A stretch of 64,000 nucleotides of DNA from Paracoccus ravus. GTDB lineage: Bacteria; Pseudomonadota; Alphaproteobacteria; Rhodobacterales; Rhodobacteraceae. Both the position numbers and the translations under genes were made by a program. Location: NCBI RefSeq assembly GCF_004522175.1, contig NZ_SDEB01000003.1, positions 62,001 to 126,000 on the forward strand, read 5' to 3'. Positions within the stretch are counted from its first letter, which is position 1; the number at the start of each line of letters is the position of its first letter. Under the pieces are notes generated by a model, which worked only from the letters and a program-made list of their open reading frames with translations, made no database searches and was not told where the DNA came from. Below are positions 55,533-64,000 of the stretch, piece after piece.

Positions 55533-57035
55533 ATGCCATCATCTCAGGCCCCGACGCAGCACGCGCCGCGCGACTCGCTGATCGAGGAATCGATCCTGCC
55601 CACCCATCTCGACCAGCGCCCGATCAGTCGCTTCGGCTATACGTGGATCTGGATCGGTATCGCCGTCATCATCGCGACCTATTCCCTGGGCGCGGGCGGG
55701 GTCGAGGGCGGCATGTCCCTGTCCGAGGTCATCGCCATCATCGCGCTGGCCAACCTCGTGATCGGGGCCTTCATGCTGCTGACCGCCGATATCGGCACCG
55801 AGCATGGCCTGTCCTTCGCGGTCTATCTGCGCGCGCCTTTCGGCGTGCATGGCACGCATTTCCCGGCCGTCACGCGCGGCGTGGTCGCGGCCATGTGGTT
55901 CGGCATCCAGACCTATCTCGGAGCCTTGGCGCTGAACGGGATCGGGCAATATTTCCTTGGCTTCGACAATTGGGTCCTGTGGTATTTCGTCTTTGCGGTG
56001 CTGCAGATCGCCAATACCGCCATGGGGATCCGCTCGGTCGAGCGGCTCGCCGCCTTGGCCGCGCCTGCTATCATTGCAATTTCGGTCTGGATGTATTTCA
56101 CGCTCGAAGGCGTGGCCCAGACCAAGGGCATCAATATCTGGACCTTCCAGGGCACGGGTCAGGTCAGCGTGGCGGTGCTGTTCATCTCGAACATGGCCTT
56201 CTGGTCGACCATGGCCATCGACATCCCGAACCTGACCCGCTTCATCGAGGTCGGCGCGGGCAGCCGCAGCTTCCTCAAGCGCAACCGGGCGATCTTCATC
56301 GCGCAATTGCTGGCCTTGCCGGTCACCCAGGCGCTGATCGCCGGGATTGGCGCGGTCAGTTTCATCGCCACCGGCAACTGGAACCCGGTCGAGGTCATCC
56401 AGTCGCAGGGCCATGGCCTGTCGCTTCTGGTGCTGCTGGCGCTGGTGGTGCTGGCGCAATGGTCTACCAACAATTCGGCGAACCTGATTCCTTCGGCGCT
56501 GACCTTCGTGAACCTCGCGCCGCGGGTCATCGATTACCGCATCGCGCTGGTCATCGCGGGCATTGTCGGCACGCTATGCGCGCCTTGGGCGTTGCTCGAC
56601 AATCTGTTCGTCTTCCTTGGCTATTGCGGAGCGTTCCTCTCGGCCATCGGCGGGATCATGATCGCGGATTACTACCTGCTGCGCCGCCGCCGGCTGAATG
56701 TGCCTGAGCTTTTCCATCTCGACGGGCAGTTCCGCTATGCGGGCGGGTTCAACCCGGCGGGCCTGATCGCATGGCTGGTCGCGGGGGGCATCGCGGCCTT
56801 CTATCCGCAGCATGCCATCGTCATCGGCTTCCCGCTGGGCCTCGTGCTTTACATCCTGCTGATGAAGCTGATGGTGCTGGCCCGCTATCCGCAGGCGGAA
56901 ATCACCAGCGGTTTCGCCGATGATTTCCTTGCCACCTCGCTCGGCCTGAGCTGGGTCTATGAGGGGGCCGGGCGTTTCACCCGCCAGACCCTTGAGGAGC
57001 TGAAATCCTCGGACAAGCGCCGCGAGGATCTGTAG
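55533..57035 (+). CDS. NCS1-family purine/pyrimidine (cytosine-type) permease
   Basis: The 500-residue membrane protein has about 12 helices and NCS1 motifs (IATYSLGAGGVEGGMSLSEV near 46-65, FISNMAFWSTMAIDIPNLTRF near 218-238, GYCGAFLSAIGGIMIADYYLLRR near 370). It imports nucleobases or related compounds such as cytosine, allantoin or hydantoins; cargo is not certain. The nucleoside hydrolase nearby fits a base-salvage role. It converges with the SDR gene, 3 bp apart. Confidence 0.87.
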   Translation: MPSSQAPTQHAPRDSLIEESILPTHLDQRPISRFGYTWIWIGIAVIIATYSLGAGGVEGGMSLSEVIAIIALANLVIGAFMLLTADIGTEHGLSFAVYLRAPFGVHGTHFPAVTRGVVAAMWFGIQTYLGALALNGIGQYFLGFDNWVLWYFVFAVLQIANTAMGIRSVERLAALAAPAIIAISVWMYFTLEGVAQTKGINIWTFQGTGQVSVAVLFISNMAFWSTMAIDIPNLTRFIEVGAGSRSFLKRNRAIFIAQLLALPVTQALIAGIGAVSFIATGNWNPVEVIQSQGHGLSLLVLLALVVLAQWSTNNSANLIPSALTFVNLAPRVIDYRIALVIAGIVGTLCAPWALLDNLFVFLGYCGAFLSAIGGIMIADYYLLRRRRLNVPELFHLDGQFRYAGGFNPAGLIAWLVAGGIAAFYPQHAIVIGFPLGLVLYILLMKLMVLARYPQAEITSGFADDFLATSLGLSWVYEGAGRFTRQTLEELKSSDKRREDL

Positions 57036-57038
57036 CCG

Positions 57039-59080
<2,042 letters not shown>

Positions 59081-59143
59081 GCCTTCACCTTTCGGCCAAA
59101 GGGGCCGTTGCTCGGAAACTTCATCTTGTCCTCATGGAATGAG

Positions 59144-59166
59144 GCCGGGGGCGGGACGCCCCCGGC
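59144..59166 (-). promoter_or_regulatory. Intercistronic GC hairpin after the fucose-cluster binding protein
   Basis: GCCGGGGGCG, GGA, CGCCCCCGGC is a perfect 10-bp stem starting 9 bp beyond the binding-protein stop. No T run follows, so message protection or partial attenuation before fucD is more likely than full termination. Confidence 0.65.
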
Positions 59167-59175
59167 GTAAAGGGA

Positions 59176-60120
59176 TCAGTCGTAAAGGACCGCCGCGATT
59201 TCGGGCGCGTCGATGTTCGACTTGTCATACCAGTAAAAGCCGGTATCGACGTTCTTTTCGACCTTTTCGCCCTTCGAGACGGCGACGGCAGCTTTCACGG
59301 TTTCATAACCGATGCCGACCGGATTCTGGGTGATCGCACCAGCCATAGCGCCGCTACGGATCGCCTCTTTCTGGACCTTGCCCGAGTCGAAACCGATGAC
59401 GACCGCTTTTGCACCCATCTCGCGCACGCCGTTCAAGACGCCGATGGCCGAGCCTTCATTGGTGCCGAAGATGCCCTTGATATCCGGGTTCGCCGCCAGA
59501 ATGGCCTTGGTGATCTCGGTCGATTTCAGTTGGTCGCCATCGCCATACTCCAACGCGACGATTTCGATGTTGGGGTATTTTTCCTTGATCCCGTTCACGA
59601 AACCATCGCGGCGATGGATGCCGGTCAGCGAAGTCTGGCTATGGCCGACAACGGCGATCTTACCCTCGCTGCCGATCAGTTCGGCCATTTTGTCGGCGGC
59701 CAGAGCAGCAGCAGCCGTGTTGTCCGTCGAAGCTGTCGAAAGCGGGATGTCACTCTCCACGCCCGAGTCGAAGGCGATGACGGGGATGTTCGCCGCTTGC
59801 GCCTTTTTCAGCAGCGGGATCACGGCTTGGCTGTCGAGCGCCGCGATGCCGACGGCGGCAGGCTGCTTGGCGAGGGCTGCGGCCAGCATGTCGATCTGCT
59901 TGTCTACCTGGGTTTCGTTATCCGGCCCCTCGAAGGTCACATCGACCCCGAATTCCGCCCCCGCCTTGTCGGCGCCGAGCTTCACGGCCTGCCAGAACTG
60001 GTGCTGGAACCCTTTCGAGATCAGCGGGATATAGAGCTTGTCCTGAGCCGTGGCGGCACCCGCCCCGGCCAGAAGTCCAAGCGCGGTGGCCGCGCCGATC
60101 AGTCCTCGTCTGGTGAACAT
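59176..60120 (-). CDS. Sugar ABC transporter substrate-binding protein (RbsB-like)
   Basis: The 314-residue protein has an N-terminal MFTRRGLIGAATALGLL signal with a twin-arginine-like pair and cleavage near ATAQ/DKLY, then the periplasmic-binding fold of the ribose/xylose class (PLISKGFQHQFWQAVKLGAD near 32-51, AVVGHSQTSLTGIHRRDGF near 155-173, GIFGTNEGSAIGV near 217-229). GGGAGG precedes the ATG 60118-60120. In this cluster L-fucose or a related deoxysugar is the likely ligand. Confidence 0.9.
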   Translation of the reverse strand: MFTRRGLIGAATALGLLAGAGAATAQDKLYIPLISKGFQHQFWQAVKLGADKAGAEFGVDVTFEGPDNETQVDKQIDMLAAALAKQPAAVGIAALDSQAVIPLLKKAQAANIPVIAFDSGVESDIPLSTASTDNTAAAALAADKMAELIGSEGKIAVVGHSQTSLTGIHRRDGFVNGIKEKYPNIEIVALEYGDGDQLKSTEITKAILAANPDIKGIFGTNEGSAIGVLNGVREMGAKAVVIGFDSGKVQKEAIRSGAMAGAITQNPVGIGYETVKAAVAVSKGEKVEKNVDTGFYWYDKSNIDAPEIAAVLYD

Positions 60121-60152
60121 GTTTTCCTCCCTGATGTTCACTTCTTCTCAAC

Positions 60153-61154
60153 TCAATTGGCAGAACGGCGCCGAAGCTGGTCGGCATAAACCGCGACGAT
60201 AATGATGATGCCGGTGACGACGGTCTGCCATTCCGGCGCGACCGAAAGCACACGCAGGCCGTTGGTCAGGACCGACATGATCAGCGCGCCGATCAGTGTT
60301 CCGGTGATCGTGCCCCGCCCACCCGAAAGCGAGGTCCCGCCGATGACGACTGCCGCGATCGCCTCAAGTTCATAGCCCAGACCCAAGGAGGGCTGCGCCG
60401 AATTCAGGCGCGACGACATGAGAATGCCCGCAATGCCGCAGATCGCCCCGGCCAGCGCATAGATCGCCATCTTCCAGCGGTCGGTGTTTACACCGGAAAG
60501 CCGCACGGCCTCTTCATTGGACCCCAGCGCGAAGGTATAGCGGCCCAAGACGGTGCGGCTGAGCACCCATGCGATGACGCCAGCCACCACGAACAGGATC
60601 AGAACCCCGTTTGGCAGCGGGAATTGAGGGATGATCAGGCCGACGAGCGAGCCCTGCGAAATCTCGGTATAGCCCTCGGTATCGTTGAAATAGATCGGCT
60701 TGGTTCCGGTCACGATCAGCGACATGCCCTTTAGCACCAGCATCATCCCGAGCGTGGCGATAAAGGGCGGTATTTTGGCCTTGGCGACCAGTGTCCCCGA
60801 AATCAGGCCGCACAGCGCCCCCGTCCCAAGGCCGGTGACGACACCCAAAAACAGCGGCGCGCCCATCCATGTCAGAACGACCCCGGTCATCACCGCGCAG
60901 AAGGTCATCAGCGTCCCGATCGAGAGGTCGATCCCCCCGGTGATGATGATCATCGTCACGCCGACCGCCAGAACCCCGTTGACCGAGGTCGCCTGCAGGA
61001 TCGACATGATATTGTCGATCTGGAAAAAGCGCGGACTGGCCAGCGAAAAGCCTACGACCAGCACGATCAGGCTGGCAAAGGCCAGAAGCTTCTGTTGGGC
61101 TGCCCCCCGTCGGGCCTGTTTCGCGCCCATTTTCATCCCCCCTTCAGCCATCAT
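60153..61154 (-). CDS. Sugar ABC transporter permease (RbsC-like)
   Basis: The permease has the RbsC core ([22 protein letters not shown] and [21 protein letters not shown]) and about eight to ten helices. Start choice is open: ATG 61154 overlaps the ATPase stop (ATGA) and is used here, giving 333 residues; ATG 61130 has GAAGGGGGG at good spacing and would remove eight polar residues. The gene sits between the ATPase and the binding protein. Confidence 0.88.
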   Translation of the reverse strand: MMAEGGMKMGAKQARRGAAQQKLLAFASLIVLVVGFSLASPRFFQIDNIMSILQATSVNGVLAVGVTMIIITGGIDLSIGTLMTFCAVMTGVVLTWMGAPLFLGVVTGLGTGALCGLISGTLVAKAKIPPFIATLGMMLVLKGMSLIVTGTKPIYFNDTEGYTEISQGSLVGLIIPQFPLPNGVLILFVVAGVIAWVLSRTVLGRYTFALGSNEEAVRLSGVNTDRWKMAIYALAGAICGIAGILMSSRLNSAQPSLGLGYELEAIAAVVIGGTSLSGGRGTITGTLIGALIMSVLTNGLRVLSVAPEWQTVVTGIIIIVAVYADQLRRRSAN

Positions 61155-62656
61155 TCGGCAGCCATCCCTTCTCGTTTTGTGGCGAGCGCCATGATGTCCT
61201 CCTGCGAGGCGCCGCCGGGCAGAATGCCGGTCAGCCGCCCCTCGCACATCACGGCGATGCGTTGCGACAGCCGCAGAACCTCGGGCAATTCGCTGGAAAT
61301 CACGATGATCGCCTTACCCGAGGCGGCAAGCTCATTGAGCAAGCGATAGATCTCGGCCTTGGCGCCGACATCGATGCCGCGGGTCGGCTCGTCGAAGATC
61401 AGGATGTCGCAATCCCGCAGAAGCCATTTCGCGACGACAACTTTTTGCTGGTTGCCACCCGAGAGCAGGCGAACTTCCTGTGCGTCGCCGGGGGTGCGGA
61501 TGCTGAGCGTCTGGATATAATCTTGCGCGACCCGGCCCAGTTCGGCCTCGTTGATGCGACCCAAGCGGTCGGCATAGCGCGGCAGGCTCGCCATTGCGAT
61601 ATTGGCGCGGACATCCATGCCAAGAGCAAGGCCAAAATGCTTGCGATCTTCGGAGAGATAACCGATCCCCTCGCGCACCGCATCGGCGGGCGTGCGGATT
61701 TGGACAGGCTTGCCGTGGATGCGGATCTCGCAATGATCGGCGGGTTCCGCGCCAAAGATCGCGCGCGCAAGTTCGGTGCGGCCCGCGCCCATCAACCCGG
61801 CAAAGCCAAGGATCTCGCCCTTTTTCAGCGAGAAGCTGATGTCTTTCAGCTCGTGTCCGCGCGAGAGATGGCTGACCTCAAGCGCGATTTCTGCGCCGGA
61901 AAGGTCGGGGATCGCCGCAACTTCATCGGTCAGTTCGCGGCCCACCATCATCGAGATGATCTTCGAGATCGGCGTGTCGGCGGCCTCGACCGTGCCGACA
62001 TAGGCGCCGTCGCGCATCACGGTCACGCGATCCGAGATGCGTTTGATCTCATCCATCTTGTGGCTGATATAGATGATGCCGACGCCCTCGGCCTTCAGCT
62101 TGCGGATGATGGTGAAAAGTTCGGCGATTTCGGCGTCGTTCAGCGCGGCGGTCGGCTCGTCCATGATCAGCACGCGCGAGCGGTGCGACAACGCCTTGGC
62201 GATCTCGACCATCTGCTGGCGGGCAATGGTCAACCCTTCGACCGGAGTGCGCGGGTCCATGGGGATATGCATCGCGGTAAAAATCGCGGCGGCATCGGCG
62301 TTGAGCCTGTCCTCGTCCAGACGCCCGAAGGATAGCCGCGGCTCGCGTCCGATGAAGATATTCTGCGCCACGGTCAGGTCGCGCATCAGCGCAAGTTCCT
62401 GATGGATAATTCCGATGCCTAGTTCCTGCGCGGCGCGCGGCGTTGGCAGCGCGACCTCGGCCCCGTCGATCAAGATGCGGCCATCATCGGGATGATAGAC
62501 CCCGCTGAGGATCTTCATCAGCGTCGATTTGCCCGCGCCGTTCTCGCCCATCAGGGCATGGACCTCTCCGGCGCGGAGGTCGAAGCTCACCGATTTCAGG
62601 GCATGCACGCCGGGGAAACGCTTGTCGATCCCCTCCATCTGCACCAGTTCGGCCAT
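61151..62656 (-). CDS. Sugar ABC transporter ATPase (RbsA-like, two fused domains)
   Basis: The 501-residue ATPase has Walker [10 protein letters not shown] (37-45) in the first domain, a degenerate second one (GLMGAGRTE), [15 protein letters not shown] and [10 protein letters not shown]. This is the usual double-domain importer ATPase for monosaccharides. It follows the SDR gene by 44 bp and overlaps the permease start. Confidence 0.92.
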   Translation of the reverse strand: MAELVQMEGIDKRFPGVHALKSVSFDLRAGEVHALMGENGAGKSTLMKILSGVYHPDDGRILIDGAEVALPTPRAAQELGIGIIHQELALMRDLTVAQNIFIGREPRLSFGRLDEDRLNADAAAIFTAMHIPMDPRTPVEGLTIARQQMVEIAKALSHRSRVLIMDEPTAALNDAEIAELFTIIRKLKAEGVGIIYISHKMDEIKRISDRVTVMRDGAYVGTVEAADTPISKIISMMVGRELTDEVAAIPDLSGAEIALEVSHLSRGHELKDISFSLKKGEILGFAGLMGAGRTELARAIFGAEPADHCEIRIHGKPVQIRTPADAVREGIGYLSEDRKHFGLALGMDVRANIAMASLPRYADRLGRINEAELGRVAQDYIQTLSIRTPGDAQEVRLLSGGNQQKVVVAKWLLRDCDILIFDEPTRGIDVGAKAEIYRLLNELAASGKAIIVISSELPEVLRLSQRIAVMCEGRLTGILPGGASQEDIMALATKREGMAAE

Positions 62657-62700
62657 GGTCCTCCCCTCCCCCAGCCCGCGATCCGCCGTTTTCGGCGCGA

Positions 62701-63438
62701 TCAGATCATCACGCCGCCATCGACCAGCAGCGCCTGCCCCGAAACGAAGCGGCTTTCATCCGACAGAAGATAGACCACCATCGGCGCGATATCCTCGACC
62801 AAGGCGAGACGCCCCATCGGCTGACGCGCGATGAAATCCTTTTCCGCCTGAACCGGATCGGCGGCGGCGGCGATGCGCCCGCGTAAGGACGGCGTATCCA
62901 CCGTGCCGGGGCAAAGCGCATTGCAGCGGATGCCCGCCTTGACGTAATCGGCAGCGATGGCCTTGGTCAGGCCGATCACGGCGGCCTTCGAAGCGCCGTA
63001 GGCGCAGCGGTTCTGGAAGCCTTTCACCGAGCTTGCCATTGACGCCATATTCACGATCGAGGCGGTGCCGGTCTGGCCCGCACGCTGCAGCATCCCCGGC
63101 AGGACGGCGCGGCAGAGCCGCATCATTGCCGTGACGTTCAGCGCGAAGGCGAAGTCCCAATCCCTGTCGTCGATATCGAGAAGCGTGCCATTATGAACCA
63201 CGCCCGCGCAATTGAAGAGCCCGTCGAGCGGCCCGACCTTGGCGGCGATCTCGGCAATCGCCTGCGGATCGGTCACGTCCAGCACGGCGGTCTCGATCCC
63301 GCCAAGGCCTGCCAGAAGCGCGCCGTCGCGATCGGTGGCGATCACTTTCGCACCCTCTGCGGCCAAGGCCTGAGCGCTTGCCCGGCCAATGCCCTGCCCG
63401 GCGGCGGTCACCAGAATGACCTTGTCCTTCAGCCGCAT
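62701..63438 (-). CDS. SDR-family dehydrogenase, probable 2-keto-3-deoxy-L-fuconate dehydrogenase
   Basis: The 245-residue protein has [10 protein letters not shown] for [12 protein letters not shown] near 75-83, and the catalytic YGASK (Ser-Tyr-Lys triad, Tyr about 144). It resembles 2-keto-3-deoxy-L-fuconate dehydrogenase of Xanthomonas, which oxidises the FucD product at C4. It leads the fucose-type operon and is divergent from the IclR gene. The downstream hydrolase giving pyruvate and lactate is not in the window. Confidence 0.83.
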   Translation of the reverse strand: MRLKDKVILVTAAGQGIGRASAQALAAEGAKVIATDRDGALLAGLGGIETAVLDVTDPQAIAEIAAKVGPLDGLFNCAGVVHNGTLLDIDDRDWDFAFALNVTAMMRLCRAVLPGMLQRAGQTGTASIVNMASMASSVKGFQNRCAYGASKAAVIGLTKAIAADYVKAGIRCNALCPGTVDTPSLRGRIAAAADPVQAEKDFIARQPMGRLALVEDIAPMVVYLLSDESRFVSGQALLVDGGVMI

Positions 63439-63465
63439 CGGACCCTCCCCAGCCGTCCGCTTCTG

Positions 63466-63496
63466 TTCTTATATGAACATGCTATTCACATATGAA
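63466..63496. promoter_or_regulatory. Tandem TTC-N2-ATATGAA operator between the fucose operon and iclR gene
   Basis: TTCTTATATGAA (63466-63477) and TTCACATATGAA (63485-63496) share TTC and ATATGAA and start 19 bp apart, about two helical turns. They lie 28 bp before the SDR start and 41 bp before the regulator start, in a position typical of IclR-type operators. Confidence 0.6.
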
Positions 63497-63536
63497 TTAA
63501 TGTGGCAAGTATTTTCTTGGCGGGAGGAGGAAGACC

Positions 63537-64000
63537 ATGACCGAGAACACGCAGGACCAAGAGGTGGACCGCTATCGCGCGCCCGCATTGGACAAGGGTC
63601 TGGATATTCTGGAGGTGCTGGCCGATCAGGCGCGCGGCTTGACTCGAGCAGAGATCGTCAAGGAAATGGGACTGAGCCCCTCGCAGATCTACCGGATGCT
63701 CGAACGACTGGTCGCGCGCGGCTATGTCACGCGAATCGAGGGCGGCGATCGCTACGCGCTGACGATGAAGCTGTTTCTGCTCGCGACGCGGCATCCGCCC
63801 TTGCGGCGGCTGGTGGCGCAGGCCCAGCCCCTGATGGATGATTTCGCGCGCGCGCATCGCCAGTCCTGCCATCTGGTCAGTCCCGAACAGGGCTGTGGTA
63901 TCATCGTCGCACAGGCGAGCCCTATGGGTCACTGGGAATTTCGCGCGCGTCTCGGCGGGCAGCTTGATATTTTCACCACCGGCTCCGGCCTGACGCTTCT
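63537..64000 (+). CDS. IclR-family regulator (partial, cut by the right edge)
   Basis: The 154 residues present start at an ATG behind CGGGAGGAGG and have the IclR winged helix at about 16-78 (LDKGLDILEVLADQ, LTRAEIVKEMGLSPSQIYRMLERL, then the RGYVTR wing), followed by the start of the effector domain (SCHLVSPEQGCGIIVAQ near 120-136). IclR regulators often control sugar-acid catabolism, and this one is divergent from the fucose-type operon. The C-terminal part lies outside the window. Confidence 0.9.
   Translation, partial: MTENTQDQEVDRYRAPALDKGLDILEVLADQARGLTRAEIVKEMGLSPSQIYRMLERLVARGYVTRIEGGDRYALTMKLFLLATRHPPLRRLVAQAQPLMDDFARAHRQSCHLVSPEQGCGIIVAQASPMGHWEFRARLGGQLDIFTTGSGLTL

Overview
The window looks like chromosome or chromid DNA from an alphaproteobacterium of the Rhodobacteraceae/Paracoccaceae, most likely a Paracoccus relative. 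The GC content is high. Genes are tightly packed with many ATGA, GTGA and TGATG junctions. The quinol oxidase operon ends in a SURF1 gene, as described for the ba3 quinol oxidase operon of Paracoccus denitrificans. The assignment is inferred from gene content and style; no rRNA marker is present. I see no tRNA, rRNA, CRISPR array, prophage or intact insertion sequence.

Left third (1-20 kb): a short lower-GC segment of uncertain nature; nasTS (nitrate/nitrite-responsive antitermination pair) without the nas structural genes; the protocatechuate operon pcaDCHGB with divergent pcaQ; then a pcaK-like transporter, an AraC/PobR-like regulator and pobA. Together these turn 4-hydroxybenzoate into beta-ketoadipate. 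Next come a DEAD-box helicase, a lipoprotein hydrolase, a cassette of N-acylamino-acid racemase, GNAT acyltransferase and APC permease, a 59-residue membrane protein and Ada.

Middle (20-33 kb): otsB, a GH15 glucosidase/trehalase and otsA (trehalose turnover); cyoABCD-surf1 (bo3/ba3-type quinol oxidase); an MHS-type MFS transporter; a Phd/PIN toxin-antitoxin pair; and a lytic transglycosylase.

Right half (32.6-64 kb): mostly sugar uptake and catabolism. In order: a YtfQRT-YjfF-type (galactofuranose-like) ABC importer with a FadR/GntR regulator; an M81 peptidase; a divergent amino-sugar locus with GH20, nagA, kbaZ/gatZ-like, ROK kinase, agaS and a regulator on one side, and cutC, an oxidoreductase, a MalFGEK-type importer, nagB and a nucleoside hydrolase on the other; a DUF1612-like gene; an NCS1 permease; and an L-fucose-type cluster of two SDRs, L-fuconate dehydratase and an RbsABC-type importer, with a divergent IclR regulator cut by the right edge.

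The most unusual item is the amino-sugar regulator at 45522-46430. It joins an RpiR-type helix-turn-helix to a DeoR-type sensor domain and sits beside an AT-rich inverted repeat. Also notable: a GC-rich hairpin directly after all three sugar-binding-protein genes; the GH15 gene between two TTG-started trehalose genes; the NSAR/GNAT pair that could handle D-amino acids; and a GatZ/KbaZ homologue without its partner aldolase subunit.
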